Source of the DNA: an uncultured Lachnospiraceae bacterium
GTDB taxonomy: Bacteria > Bacillota > Clostridia > Lachnospirales > Lachnospiraceae
DNA length: 64,000 nucleotides
NCBI GenBank assembly: GCA_947165275.1
Contig: CAMUZQ010000001.1
Span: 1 to 64,000, forward strand
Direction of reading: 5' to 3'
Shown: in pieces, positions 35,130 to 44,093 of the stretch
Position numbering within the stretch: position 1 is the first letter of the stretch
Layout: every line of letters starts with the position of its first letter
Notes under the pieces: generated by a model
The model's database searches: none
What the model was told of the DNA's origin: nothing
The model's input: only the letters and a program-made list of their open reading frames with translations
Program-made: the position numbers and the translations under genes

Positions 35130-35161
35130 GGCATGCATCGCATAAAGAAAGGGGAAATCAT

Positions 35162-35629
35162 ATGTTAAAGAATGTACCTCAGATCTTACCGCCGGTTTTA
35201 CTGAAGGTGCTCTGTGAAATGGGACACAGTGACCGGATCCTCATAGCGGACGGAAATTTCCCGTCAGAGTCCATGGGAAGGAATGCCATAGTCATAAGGA
35301 TGGACGGTTATGATGTTCCTGCCGTGCTGGATGCAATACTTCAGATCTTTCCGCTTGATGAAGCAGTCGATAAGCCGGTGAGCCTGACCCAGGTAATGCC
35401 GGGCGAGGATGTGGAGACTCCCATCTGGGATGTCTATAAGGAGATCGTAGCAAAGTATGACAGGCGCGGAGCGGAATGCTTCAGGGAGGTGGAGAGATTT
35501 GCCTTTTATGATGAAGCAAGGACTGCGTATGCGATAGTTTCTACCGGAGAGCGCGCTCTTTACGGCAATATAATGCTTCAAAAGGGAGTTTTGAGAGAAA
35601 ACGATTATCTGCCGGTATATGGCAGATGA
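35162..35629 (+). CDS. fucU: FucU/RbsD-family sugar mutarotase
   Basis: A 155-residue cytoplasmic enzyme of the RbsD/FucU family, which interconverts anomers of L-fucose, ribose or related sugars. The family motif LKVLCEMGHSDRILIADGNFP (17-37) holds the catalytic His in EMGH; the second His of E. coli FucU (AHFP) is Asn here. FAFYDEARTAYAIVSTGERALYGNIMLQKGV is the conserved C-terminus. A paralogue lies at 49108-49545. It precedes the metallo-hydrolase and the LacI-controlled sugar operon. The exact sugar is unproven. Confidence 0.92.
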   Translation: MLKNVPQILPPVLLKVLCEMGHSDRILIADGNFPSESMGRNAIVIRMDGYDVPAVLDAILQIFPLDEAVDKPVSLTQVMPGEDVETPIWDVYKEIVAKYDRRGAECFREVERFAFYDEARTAYAIVSTGERALYGNIMLQKGVLRENDYLPVYGR

Positions 35630-35648
35630 TCTTCATCGGAGATATAAC

Positions 35649-36287
35649 ATGACAGAAAATATCGAGGTTATAACACATAGCAGCATATGTATCCGCAGCA
35701 TCCCGCAGACTGTATACATCGATCCCTTTGATATAAAGGAAGACAGACATGATGCGGATTTTGTCATGATCACGCATGATCATTATGATCATTTCTCTCT
35801 GGAGGATATCGGAAGGGTCTGCACGAAAGAGACTGTTCTTATCGTACCGGAAAAGATGTCGGCAAAAGCCCGGGGGATATCCGGGATGGTCAAAAGGATC
35901 GAAACAGTTGAACCGGGAAAGGAATACGTGATCGATTCCCTCAGATTCAGCACGGTACCGGCATATAATATCATGAAGCCCTTTCATCCGAAGAGCGCCC
36001 GCTGGGTAGGGTATATAATTCAGGCGGGAGAGAAGCGTATATATATCGCGGGCGATACAGACGCTACAAAGGAGGCCGGAGAGGTCAGATGCGACGTGGC
36101 GCTGGTGCCTGTGGGCGGCACATATACCATGGATGCACGGAAAGCGGCTGAGCTTATAAATAATATCCGCCCCGAGACGGCCATACCTGTCCATTACGGA
36201 AGCATTGCGGGAAGCAGATCGGACGGGGAAGAGTTTGCGAAGCATGTGGAAGCGCCTGTAAGAGTGGAATTAAAGATAAAGTTTTAG
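35649..36287 (+). CDS. MBL-fold metallo-hydrolase (UlaG-like)
   Basis: A 212-residue beta-lactamase-fold protein. ITHDHYDHFS is the H-x-H-x-D-H metal motif (residues about 39-45); GDTDAT supplies the Asp and PVHYGS the last His. Such small proteins resemble UlaG (L-ascorbate-6-phosphate lactonase) and the YtkL group. The start at 35649 is chosen for the CGGAGA upstream; a longer version would overlap fucU. Placed after fucU, a sugar-lactone or sugar-phosphate substrate is plausible but unproven. Confidence 0.85.
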   Translation: MTENIEVITHSSICIRSIPQTVYIDPFDIKEDRHDADFVMITHDHYDHFSLEDIGRVCTKETVLIVPEKMSAKARGISGMVKRIETVEPGKEYVIDSLRFSTVPAYNIMKPFHPKSARWVGYIIQAGEKRIYIAGDTDATKEAGEVRCDVALVPVGGTYTMDARKAAELINNIRPETAIPVHYGSIAGSRSDGEEFAKHVEAPVRVELKIKF

Positions 36288-36306
36288 TTATACGAAACAG
36301 AAAAAT

Positions 36307-36355
36307 ATAAACGTTTCGACTGAATGAACCCTTAAGTTACACAGGGTTCATTTTT
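36307..36355 (+). terminator. Terminator of the fucU-MBL unit, with a degenerate operator upstream
   Basis: ATGAACCC and GGGTTCAT (36325-36331 with 36344-36350, extended by A-T pairs) form a stem with T5 after it. Just before it, TAAACGTTTCGA (36308-36319) keeps the right half of the LacI-type palindrome; its centre lies 68 bp from the good operator at 36375-36386 and could act as an auxiliary site. Confidence 0.75.
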
Positions 36356-36370
36356 GATTGGATAAAACGG

Positions 36371-36400
36371 TTGACGAAACGTTTCGCTTTGTGCTATCAT
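36371..36400 (+). promoter_or_regulatory. Promoter with LacI-type operator for the sugar catabolic operon
   Basis: TTGACG (36371-36376), 18 bases and TATCAT (36395-36400). The perfect palindrome CGAAACGTTTCG (36375-36386) starts inside the -35 box, so a bound repressor would exclude RNA polymerase. Confidence 0.8.
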
Positions 36401-36442
36401 GAAGCGGCAGACAAAAAATGACGTTTATTACGGAGGACTCAC

Positions 36443-37945
36443 ATGCGGGATTTGCTTCTTGGCATAGACATAGGTACAAGCTCATGTAAGGTGGCTGTAT
36501 TCGAACCGGACGGTACGGTCGTGACGGCAAAAAATGCGGAATACGAGGTTTTTCGTCCTCATCCGGGCTGGGCGGAGCAGGATCCTGAGGACTGGGTGCG
36601 CGGTGTATATGACTGCATACGCAGGATCTTTGCAGAGACAGATGTAAAGGCAGAGGAGATCCGTTCGATAGGTGTTGACGGACAGAGCTGGTCGGCGGTC
36701 GCCATAGATAAGGACGGCAGGGTGCTGATCAATACTCCCATATGGATGGATATGAGGGCACAGGATATCTGCGACCGGCTGAATAAAGAGGTGGGTGAGC
36801 AGGCTGTATTCGAGGTGTCAGGCAATCCGCTGAAGCCTTCTTATACGACTCCCAAGATAGTCTGGTATCGTGAGAACCACCCCGATGTATATGAAAAGAC
36901 GGATAAGATACTGCAGTGCAACAGCTTTCTGGTCTACAGGCTCACCGGTGAGGTATCACAGGATGTGAGCATGGGCTATGGGCTGCATTGCTTTGATATG
37001 AGAAAAGCCGAATGGGATCTTGATATGGCAAAGTCCCTGGGAATAGATGAAAGCTTCCTTCCGCCTGTATTTCCCTGCACTGCGGTTGTCGGGAAGGTTA
37101 ATGAGGAGGCATCAAGGGCAACCGGTCTTGCTGTGGGGACACCTGTGGTCGCGGGAGGACTTGATGCGGCCTGCGGCACTCTCGGAGCGGGTGTTGCCAG
37201 AGCCGGAGAGACTCAGGAGCAGGGCGGCCAGGCAGGCGGCATGAGTATATGCATAGATGAGTATGCTGCAGATCCAAGGCTGATCCTCAGCTATCATGTG
37301 GTACCGGATATGTGGCTGCTTCAGGGCGGCACCACCGGAGGCGGCGGGGTCATGCGCTGGTTTGAAAAGAATTTTGCGGATTACGAGAGGATGAATACCG
37401 GCGGGGGATCATCTCTGGCCCAGCTTAATGAGATAGCAGAAAAGGTTCCGGCAGGAAGCGAGGGACTGGTCTTCCTTCCTTATATGTCCGGAGAGCGTAC
37501 GCCCATATGGGATCCTGATGCAAAGGGAGTATTTTACGGACTTGATTTTTCAAAGACAAAGGGACATTTTGTGAGGGCCTGCATGGAGGGCGTGGCATTT
37601 GCTCTCAGGCATAATCTTGAAGTGGCTGAAGCTGCCGGAGCGGGAGTCGATGAGCTCAAGGCGATGGGAGGCTCGGCAAATTCACTTCTCTGGACCCAGA
37701 TCAAAGCGGATGTTACAGGCAAGAGGATAGTGGTGCCTGCAAGCGATACGGCGACCACGCTGGGAGCAGCCATACTTGCCGGTACAGGCGCAGGAATCTA
37801 CAGCTCCTGCGCAGAGGCAGTGGACAGGACTGTACATACCACAAGGACCCATGAGCCGGATCCGGAAAAAAAGGAAGTATACGATAAGGCGTACAGCATA
37901 TACAGGGAATTATATGACCAGCTGAAGGATACCATGAAAAAATAA
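36443..37945 (+). CDS. FGGY-family carbohydrate kinase (xylulokinase-like)
   Basis: A 500-residue sugar kinase with two actin-like ATPase domains. The first phosphate loop is LLGIDIGTSSCKVAVF (5-20). The sugar-binding region is GVDGQSWSAVAID, the catalytic Asp lies in GGLDAACGTLGAG (about 235-247), and the adenine/phosphate motifs are GGTTGGGGVMRWFE and GGSANSLLWTQIKADV. It most resembles xylulokinase-like members but the family covers xylulose, ribulose, rhamnulose, fuculose and tagatose kinases. It is first of a LacI-controlled operon with tagatose-bisphosphate aldolase-type genes. A ketose such as L-fuculose or D-tagatose is the likely substrate; sequence alone does not decide. Confidence 0.9.
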   Translation: MRDLLLGIDIGTSSCKVAVFEPDGTVVTAKNAEYEVFRPHPGWAEQDPEDWVRGVYDCIRRIFAETDVKAEEIRSIGVDGQSWSAVAIDKDGRVLINTPIWMDMRAQDICDRLNKEVGEQAVFEVSGNPLKPSYTTPKIVWYRENHPDVYEKTDKILQCNSFLVYRLTGEVSQDVSMGYGLHCFDMRKAEWDLDMAKSLGIDESFLPPVFPCTAVVGKVNEEASRATGLAVGTPVVAGGLDAACGTLGAGVARAGETQEQGGQAGGMSICIDEYAADPRLILSYHVVPDMWLLQGGTTGGGGVMRWFEKNFADYERMNTGGGSSLAQLNEIAEKVPAGSEGLVFLPYMSGERTPIWDPDAKGVFYGLDFSKTKGHFVRACMEGVAFALRHNLEVAEAAGAGVDELKAMGGSANSLLWTQIKADVTGKRIVVPASDTATTLGAAILAGTGAGIYSSCAEAVDRTVHTTRTHEPDPEKKEVYDKAYSIYRELYDQLKDTMKK

Positions 37946-38003
37946 TGCAGCAAAAGGCCTGAGCATATGAACGCTCAGTAAACACATTATAAGGAGGACA
38001 TTT

Positions 38004-39053
38004 ATGAAAGCAGGAGTAGTACATGCAAAAAACGATATCCGTTATGAAGATATCGAAAAACCAAAGGCGGAGCCCGGAAAGGTAGTTGTAAAGGTTAAAT
38101 ATACCGGGATCTGCGGATCTGATATACCGAGAGTGAACGGCGATGCATGCCATTATTATCCGAATGTGCTCGGACATGAATTTTCAGGAGTCATTGATGA
38201 GGTCGGCGAGGGAGTCACATCCGTGAAGCCCGGTGACAGGGTAGCGGGAATGCCGCTTGTTCCCTGCATGAAATGTCCGGACTGTCAGCGCGGGGATTAT
38301 TCTCTTTGCAAGCATTACAGCTTCATAGGCTCAAGAGAGTTCGGAAGCTTTGCCGAGTATGTGGCGGTTCCCGAGAAGAATGTGGTCAGGTTCTCAGATG
38401 ATGTAAGCTTCATTCAGGGGGCTTTCTTTGAGCCGGCTACAGTGGCGCTTCACGGGCTTGAGCGCAATGATTATAAAGGCGGAAGGACGGTTGCCATCCT
38501 CGGCGGCGGCACGATAGGCATGATGACCATGCAGTGGGCCAAAATCTTCGGGGCGCGTAAGACAGTGGTTTTCGATATCGTAGATGAGAGGCTGGAGCTT
38601 GCAGCAAGGCTTGGAGCAGATGCCGGAATAAACACAAAGGAAGAAGGCTTTATGGAGAAGGCCATGGAGCTTACGGACGGCCGGGGCTTCGATTATGTTT
38701 ATGAAACAGCAGGCAATACCATAACCATGAAAATGGCCTTTAAGCTTGCGGCCAATAAAGCTGACGTATGCTTTATCGGTACTCCTACAAAGGATCTCAG
38801 CTTTACCGTGGATGAGTGGGAGAATATGAACCGCAAGGAGTTTAAGCTCACAGGCTCATGGATGTCATATTCGGCTCCCTTCCCGGGACACGAATGGGAT
38901 CTTACGGCTCATTATTTCGGAACAGGCGAATTAAAATTTGATGATTCGTTCGTATACAAGATCCAGCCTTTGAGCGGGATAGCCGAGGCATTTGAGTGGT
39001 TCAAGACGCCAGGCACCGTAAAAGGAAAGGTCCTTATCGACAGCGAAAAGTAA
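38004..39053 (+). CDS. Zinc-dependent alcohol dehydrogenase (galactitol-1-phosphate 5-dehydrogenase-like)
   Basis: A 349-residue medium-chain dehydrogenase. Catalytic zinc ligands are in YTGICGSD and LGHEFSG. Structural zinc is held by four cysteines in PCMKCPDCQRGDYSLC. The NAD fold shows ILGGGTIGMMTMQWAKIFGA. The closest type I recognise is galactitol-1-phosphate 5-dehydrogenase or a sorbitol-type polyol dehydrogenase, in keeping with the GatY/GatZ pair downstream. It is second in the operon, with AAGGAGG before its start. Confidence 0.88.
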   Translation: MKAGVVHAKNDIRYEDIEKPKAEPGKVVVKVKYTGICGSDIPRVNGDACHYYPNVLGHEFSGVIDEVGEGVTSVKPGDRVAGMPLVPCMKCPDCQRGDYSLCKHYSFIGSREFGSFAEYVAVPEKNVVRFSDDVSFIQGAFFEPATVALHGLERNDYKGGRTVAILGGGTIGMMTMQWAKIFGARKTVVFDIVDERLELAARLGADAGINTKEEGFMEKAMELTDGRGFDYVYETAGNTITMKMAFKLAANKADVCFIGTPTKDLSFTVDEWENMNRKEFKLTGSWMSYSAPFPGHEWDLTAHYFGTGELKFDDSFVYKIQPLSGIAEAFEWFKTPGTVKGKVLIDSEK

Positions 39054-39111
39054 AAGCATACGGACAAAGCCCGTATCAATAATAATTTAAGGTAATGGAA
39101 AGGAGTTTATC

Positions 39112-40128
39112 ATGGGAGTAGATCCAAGCAAAGTACCGCAGATCACATTAAATACCGGAGACAAGGTTCCGTGCATGGGCATGGGTACCTTCGGTTCGGA
39201 CAGATTCACGCCTGAGCAGGTCAGTAATGCTGTAGCCGGAGCCATAAGGGCAGGCTATCGTATGTTTGACTGTGCAGCATGCTATGGAAACGAGGATCAG
39301 ATCGGAGAGGTCTTCAAGGCAGCCATCGATGAAGGTGTGGTCGAGAGAAAGGACCTCTATATCATGACAAAGGTCTGGAATGATATGCACAGGGAGGTCG
39401 AGAAGTCGGCAAGGAAGAGCATAGCAGATCTTCAGTGTGATTATATCGACCTATATTTCATTCACTGGCCTTTCCCGAACTATCATGCACCGGGCTGTGA
39501 TGTTGATTCAAGAAATCCGGATTCAAAGCCCTTCTCGGTAGAGGAGTTCATGGATACCTACAGACAGATAGAGGAGCTTGTGGACAAGGGTCTTGTCCGT
39601 CATATCGGGATCTCCAATATGACCATACCCAAGCTGGAGCAGGTTGTTGACAAGTTCCGCATCAAGCCGGTCGCATGCGAGATGGAGCTTCATCCCTGCT
39701 TCCAGCAGCAGGAGCTCTTTGATTACTTAAGGGCTCATGATATACAGCCTATAGGCTTCATGCCCCTTGGATCTCCCCAGAGACCTGAGAGAGATATAGT
39801 AGCTACGGATATAGCTGATATGCAGGTTCCCGAATTCAAAGCTATCGCAGAGAAGCATGGCGTGCATCCTGCTATCATCGCTCTGAAATGGGCTGTGCAG
39901 AGAGGACAGATCCCGATCCCGTTCTCGATCCACGAGGCTGAGTATGTGAGCAACCTCAATTCTACTCAGACAGAGCCTTTGACAGATGAGGAGATGGCTA
40001 CTATAGCTACACTTGAGAAGAACAACCGTCTGGTAAAGGGACAGGTATTCCTGTGGCCCGGAGCTACAGACTGGCATGATCTCTGGGATGAAGACGGTGT
40101 TATAGTCGACTGCCCGGATGCAAAATAA
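39112..40128 (+). CDS. Aldo/keto reductase
   Basis: A 338-residue NAD(P)H-dependent reductase with the catalytic tetrad visible: Asp and Tyr in MFDCAACYGNE, Lys in IMTKVW, His in YFIHWPFPN. GISNM and MELHPCFQQ are typical of the family. It could reduce an aldose or ketose of the pathway, or lactaldehyde to propanediol if fuculose phosphate is cleaved. Two reductases side by side (with the zinc enzyme) suggest a polyol/sugar interconversion. Confidence 0.9.
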   Translation: MGVDPSKVPQITLNTGDKVPCMGMGTFGSDRFTPEQVSNAVAGAIRAGYRMFDCAACYGNEDQIGEVFKAAIDEGVVERKDLYIMTKVWNDMHREVEKSARKSIADLQCDYIDLYFIHWPFPNYHAPGCDVDSRNPDSKPFSVEEFMDTYRQIEELVDKGLVRHIGISNMTIPKLEQVVDKFRIKPVACEMELHPCFQQQELFDYLRAHDIQPIGFMPLGSPQRPERDIVATDIADMQVPEFKAIAEKHGVHPAIIALKWAVQRGQIPIPFSIHEAEYVSNLNSTQTEPLTDEEMATIATLEKNNRLVKGQVFLWPGATDWHDLWDEDGVIVDCPDAK

Positions 40129-40143
40129 GACAGTTTTTTTCAG

Positions 40144-40179
40144 GCCCCGTCCAGCTGCGCTTCCGCGCCTGTACGGGGC
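40144..40179 (+). promoter_or_regulatory. Intercistronic hairpin before gatZ
   Basis: GCCCCGT (40144-40150) pairs with ACGGGGC (40173-40179), with inner CAG/CTG and GCGC/GCGC pairs around TTCC. There is no T-tract after it, so it is more likely an mRNA stability or processing element than a terminator. Confidence 0.55.
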
Positions 40180-40209
40180 GTAAAAATTTGATCAACAGAG
40201 GAGACAAAA

Positions 40210-41514
40210 ATGAGTGATCTGATGAAAGATATGGTGCAGCAGAGGAAGGCCGGGAAGATAATCGGAGTCCCTTCCTACTGCACAGCAAACGACATAGTCA
40301 TAGAAGCCCTTATACGTCAGGCAAAGGAGCTTGACCTCGATATCCTGATCGAGGCGACAGCGAATCAGGTAAATCAGTTCGGCGGATATACGGGAATGAA
40401 GCCGGCAGACTTCCGCGATTTTGTCTATGAGATCGCTGACCGCGCCGGCTATCCGCACGACAGGATAGTTCTGGGAGGCGATCATTTAGGACCGCTGACC
40501 TGGGTTAATGAGCCGGAAGAGAGCGCTATGGAAAAGGCAGTGACTCTTGTAAAGCTTTTTGTTGAGGCAGGCTATAAAAAGATCCACCTGGATACGAGCA
40601 TGAGAGTGGCTGATGATCCGACAGACAAGCCTCTTACGGACGAGACGGTTGCCAGACGCGGAGCCAGGCTTTATCAGGCCTGCGAGGACAGCTATCAGGA
40701 GCTTCTGAAAAAGAATCCTGAGGAGAAGAGACCTGTGTTCATTATAGGAAGCGAAGTGCCTATACCGGGCGGAGCTCAGGAGCAGGAGGACAGTATATCT
40801 GTCACAAAGCCGGAGGCAGTAGCCGCTACTCTGGAGGAATATAAAAAGCAGTTTGCATCTGTTTCCGATCCCAACGCATTTGATAATGTGATAGGCATAG
40901 TGGTACAGCCCGGGGTGGAATTCGGAGATGACGAGGTCTTTCCCTACAACCGTGAAAACGCTGCAGAGCTTTGCAGCAGGATAGCAACCTTTGACGGCAT
41001 ATACATGGAGGGCCATTCAACTGATTATCAGCCTCCGGAATGCCTTAAAAAAATGGTCGAGGACGGCGTCGCCATACTCAAGGTGGGTCCGGCGCTTACA
41101 TTCGGATTGAGAGACGGGCTTTTCGCGATGAGCAGGATCGAAAAGGTTCTTGTTCCGGAATCAGACAGGGTGGATTTCCCGGAGCTGCTGGAAAAGCTTA
41201 TGCTTGATGATACATCAAAATGGGTCAAGTACTACCACGGAAGCGAGAGGGAGATCGCGATCAAACGCCGCTACAGTCTTTCTGACAGATGCCGTTATTA
41301 TTTTGCAATGCCCGAGATACGCGAAGCTATCGAAAAGCTTATAAAGAACATAGACGCGCAGGAGATCCCTACGGGCCTTCTCTACCAGTATATGCCGCTG
41401 CAGTATAAAAAGGTGCGCGATGGAAAGCTGAAAAAGGATGCCAGGGCTCTGCTCATGAGCTTTGTGACCGATGTGGCTGATGATTACAATTATGCATCAG
41501 GAAGGATAGGATAA
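40210..41514 (+). CDS. gatZ: GatZ/KbaZ-family protein (tagatose-bisphosphate aldolase subunit or epimerase type)
   Basis: A 434-residue protein of the GatZ/KbaZ family. Signatures are LIEATANQVNQFGGYTGMKP (45-64), VLGGDHLGPLTW, HLDTSMR and IVVQPGVEFGD. In enterobacteria the family partners GatY/KbaY as a chaperone-like subunit; some homologues elsewhere have been described as tagatose-6-phosphate 4-epimerases. Here it lies two bases before a GatY-type aldolase, which supports the two-subunit aldolase reading. The start follows CAGAGGAG. Confidence 0.88.
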   Translation: MSDLMKDMVQQRKAGKIIGVPSYCTANDIVIEALIRQAKELDLDILIEATANQVNQFGGYTGMKPADFRDFVYEIADRAGYPHDRIVLGGDHLGPLTWVNEPEESAMEKAVTLVKLFVEAGYKKIHLDTSMRVADDPTDKPLTDETVARRGARLYQACEDSYQELLKKNPEEKRPVFIIGSEVPIPGGAQEQEDSISVTKPEAVAATLEEYKKQFASVSDPNAFDNVIGIVVQPGVEFGDDEVFPYNRENAAELCSRIATFDGIYMEGHSTDYQPPECLKKMVEDGVAILKVGPALTFGLRDGLFAMSRIEKVLVPESDRVDFPELLEKLMLDDTSKWVKYYHGSEREIAIKRRYSLSDRCRYYFAMPEIREAIEKLIKNIDAQEIPTGLLYQYMPLQYKKVRDGKLKKDARALLMSFVTDVADDYNYASGRIG

Positions 41515-41516
41515 AT

Positions 41517-42365
41517 ATGCTGGTAACATCAAAGGAATTATTGGAGGACGCTCAGAAAAGGGGCTATGCCGTAGGCGCATTTAATGTCGAGAATATGGAA
41601 TTTGTCATGGCTGTACTTGCGGCTGCCGAAGAGACAGGCTCTCCCGTTATAATGCAGACAACACCCGGAACCCTGAAATACGCGGGGCTTGATTATTACC
41701 TCGCCAATGTCAGGGCTGCAGCCGAGAGGACGAAGCTGCCGGTGGTAATGCATCTGGATCATGGCAACAGCTTTGAGCTTGCGATGCAGGCGTACAGGAC
41801 AGGATATACCTCCATAATGATAGACGGATCCAAGCTTCCCTTTGAGGAAAACATCGCGCTTACAAAGCGCGTGACCGATGCGTGCCACCCAGGAGGCATC
41901 CCTGTGGAGGCGGAGCTGGGAAAGGTCGGGGGCAAGGAGGACGACCTGGAAAACGGTGATGACAATCCATACACGGATCCGGACGAGGCAAAGGAGTTTG
42001 TAGCCCGCTGTGATCCTGATTCGCTTGCGGTGGGAGTAGGGACTTCTCATGGAGTATACAAGGGTGTTCCCAAAGTCAATGTAGAGGTTCTTTCGTCTAT
42101 CCGTAAGGTGGTGGATATACCTCTGGTCCTTCACGGAACATCAGGGGTTCCCGATGAACAGGTGAAGGACTGCATAAGCCGCGGTATTTGCAAGGTGAAT
42201 TATGCAACAGATCTGCGCATTGCATTTACAAGAGGCGTGAAGGCTCACATGGAGGCGCATCCGGATGATTTTGATCCGAAAAAATACTGTGCTCCGGCTA
42301 TGGAAGAGATAAAGAAGTATGTCATCCAGAAGATGGAGGTTGTCGGTTCGGTAGGGAAGGCATAG
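41517..42365 (+). CDS. gatY: Class II tagatose/fructose-bisphosphate aldolase (GatY/KbaY-like)
   Basis: A 282-residue zinc aldolase cleaving a ketose bisphosphate to glycerone phosphate and an aldehyde phosphate. MHLDHGNSFE holds the catalytic Asp and a zinc His; VEAELGKVGGKED and VGTSHGVYKG give further zinc ligands; VLHGTSGVP and KVNYATDLR bind phosphate. Overall close to E. coli GatY in length and pattern. It directly follows gatZ. It would complete a kinase-aldolase route; cleavage of a 1-phosphate such as fuculose-1-P cannot be excluded. Confidence 0.92.
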   Translation: MLVTSKELLEDAQKRGYAVGAFNVENMEFVMAVLAAAEETGSPVIMQTTPGTLKYAGLDYYLANVRAAAERTKLPVVMHLDHGNSFELAMQAYRTGYTSIMIDGSKLPFEENIALTKRVTDACHPGGIPVEAELGKVGGKEDDLENGDDNPYTDPDEAKEFVARCDPDSLAVGVGTSHGVYKGVPKVNVEVLSSIRKVVDIPLVLHGTSGVPDEQVKDCISRGICKVNYATDLRIAFTRGVKAHMEAHPDDFDPKKYCAPAMEEIKKYVIQKMEVVGSVGKA

Positions 42366-42383
42366 AGGTCGGGATGATAGGAT

Positions 42384-43058
42384 ATGGATGCAGCATGGAT
42401 TTCTGAATATAAAAAAGAGACTGACAGATCCAGGAGATGGATCATATTGGAACGTGAAAGAGAAGAGCATTCTGCTGACCCGGAGTTCGAGATAAGGGAG
42501 AAGCTCTGGAAGGCCAGATATGATAAGAAAAACGGCATGGATATAGATTACGGTATCCGTGGATGGATGAATCTGCAGTCAACAAAACGAAGACTTTATC
42601 TGCCGGGTGAGAGGAAGCGGCTGCGTAAAGAGATAGACGGAGTGAAGGCGGACTGGCAGTTCCCGCTGTGCGGAGAATACGGTGAGACAGGTGACAGGGC
42701 GCTTTATGATGAGCTTTTTAATATATCCCTTTTCTATTTTGACATATGTGAAAGGGATAAGACTTATAATTCCATCGTTCTCGGACTTGGCCATATCTCT
42801 GATGAGCGCCGCGCCGACAAGATAGCCCGTGAGGTGAAGGAGATGACGGTGACCATTCCGGGGACGCTTGAGATAACCGGGGAGCTGGCACCCTTCATAA
42901 AGGCCGCCCAGGATGCTTCCCGAATGAAACCGGCAATTTTAATGATGAGGAGTAGGATACAGGCCGATGGCAGCTACGATAAAGGATATAAGAGCAGAGA
43001 CCGGGCTCGGGCTTGCAACGATATCAAAATATTTAAATGGCGGAAATGTCAGAAATGA
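42384..43058 (+). CDS. Uncharacterised protein overlapping the LacI-type gene
   Basis: A 224-residue hydrophilic, charged protein (MDAAWISEYKKETDRSRRWI at its start). It contains WKARYDKKNGMDIDYGIRGWMNL and ends in a basic stretch (KSRDRARACNDIKIFKWRKC) that lies entirely within the first 92 bases of the LacI gene in another frame. I recognise the general look of an uncharacterised Lachnospiraceae family but assign no function. The long overlap suggests either a true overlapping gene or a frameshift that replaced an earlier stop. It lies between the aldolase and the regulator in the same operon. Confidence 0.6.
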   Translation: MDAAWISEYKKETDRSRRWIILEREREEHSADPEFEIREKLWKARYDKKNGMDIDYGIRGWMNLQSTKRRLYLPGERKRLRKEIDGVKADWQFPLCGEYGETGDRALYDELFNISLFYFDICERDKTYNSIVLGLGHISDERRADKIAREVKEMTVTIPGTLEITGELAPFIKAAQDASRMKPAILMMRSRIQADGSYDKGYKSRDRARACNDIKIFKWRKCQK

Positions 43059-43980
43059 AAACAGACAGAAGATAGAGGAGGCGATCAAGAAGCTGGACTA
43101 CCATCCGAATGTAACCGCGCGGTCTCTTGTGACAAAGCGGACCAGAACCATAGGCTTTGTCGTAAATAATATCGCGAGCAACTTTTCGGGTGTACTGCTT
43201 CAGCACGCTTCCGCCTATCTTCACGAACGCGGGTATGGGATGATGATCTGTGATTCCAGCCTCAGCGAACGGCAGGAAGAGGAAAATATACGCTTTTGCG
43301 TGGAAAAACAGGTGGACGGGATCCTTATGGTGTCCTCTGCGGTGGATCCGGGATTCCTGGCGCCTGCGGTCAAAGCCGGCATTCCTGCTGTGCTTTTGGA
43401 CAGAGAGATAAAGAGCGATGCTTTTGACTGCGTGACTATCGATAACAGTAATGCGTCGGAAAGAGCGACGGACTATCTGCTTGGCTGCGGTCACAGAAGG
43501 ATCGCGGTGATCCATTCGGAGGAATATACCGGCAACGAAAGATTTATGGGCTATCTGGCCTCGATGAAAAAAGCCGGTGTAAGCGTTCCGGATAAATATG
43601 TGTGCTCGGCTCATATACATTCGACGGAGCTGGGCTATAAAAGCATGATGAAGCTCCTTAAGCTGAAGGACAGACCTACAGCCGTGCTCACCACCAATTA
43701 TGAGGTGAGCCTGGGGGTTATCATGGCCCTGAACGAGCAGGGGATAGGATGTCCTGAGGATGTATCGCTGATCGGCTTTGACGAGCTGATCCTGCCGATG
43801 GTCATGCGGCCGAAGCTTACTCTGGTAGCGCAGCCTATGGAGGAGATAGCATCTGAAGGCGCGAGGATTCTGCTTAAAAGGATAGAGGAAGGAAACAGCT
43901 TCCCTCCCCAGAGAGTGAGCCTTTATGCGGCCCTTAAGGAGGGAGAATCAGTAAGACGGATCGACGTCCTCAAAAACTAA
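42967..43980 (+). CDS. LacI-family transcriptional regulator
   Basis: A 337-residue repressor. Residues 1-60 are the helix-turn-helix and hinge (IKDIRAETGLGLATISKYLN, ending HPNVTARSLVTKRT). The rest is a type I periplasmic-binding-like effector domain (IGFVVNNIASNFS ... GFDELILPMVMRP). It sits between the aldolase and transporter genes and is the only LacI-type regulator in the window. The AAACGTTT-centred palindromes at 5623-5640, 36375-36386 and 44033-44044 are the natural binding sites. The effector is probably the imported sugar or its phosphate. The start has GATGAGGAG upstream. Confidence 0.93.
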   Translation: MAATIKDIRAETGLGLATISKYLNGGNVRNENRQKIEEAIKKLDYHPNVTARSLVTKRTRTIGFVVNNIASNFSGVLLQHASAYLHERGYGMMICDSSLSERQEEENIRFCVEKQVDGILMVSSAVDPGFLAPAVKAGIPAVLLDREIKSDAFDCVTIDNSNASERATDYLLGCGHRRIAVIHSEEYTGNERFMGYLASMKKAGVSVPDKYVCSAHIHSTELGYKSMMKLLKLKDRPTAVLTTNYEVSLGVIMALNEQGIGCPEDVSLIGFDELILPMVMRPKLTLVAQPMEEIASEGARILLKRIEEGNSFPPQRVSLYAALKEGESVRRIDVLKN

Positions 43981-43995
43981 AGTTGTAACTTATTC

Positions 43996-44063
43996 TTGAC
44001 ATCAAATAATAATTATAATAAAATGCTAAAAGTGAAACGTTTCGTTTATTAAAAATAAACGAA
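43996..44063 (+). promoter_or_regulatory. Promoter and LacI-type operator of the sugar ABC transporter, plus leader hairpin
   Basis: A perfect TTGACA (43996-44001), 17 bases and TAAAAT (44019-44024). The palindrome TGAAACGTTTCG (44033-44044) sits at the predicted start site. TTCGTTTATT (44041-44050) pairs with AATAAACGAA (44054-44063) and forms a leader hairpin that shares bases with the operator. Confidence 0.8.
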
Positions 44064-44093
44064 AAAACAAGGTTTCGAAGAACGGAGGAAAAC

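Noticed and set aside
44033..44044. CcpA cre site at the transporter promoter
   Set aside because: The 12-bp site CG-centred palindrome is two bases shorter than a cre and matches the CGAAACGTTTCG sites before fucI and the kinase, so a local LacI-type operator fits better. Dual control cannot be excluded.
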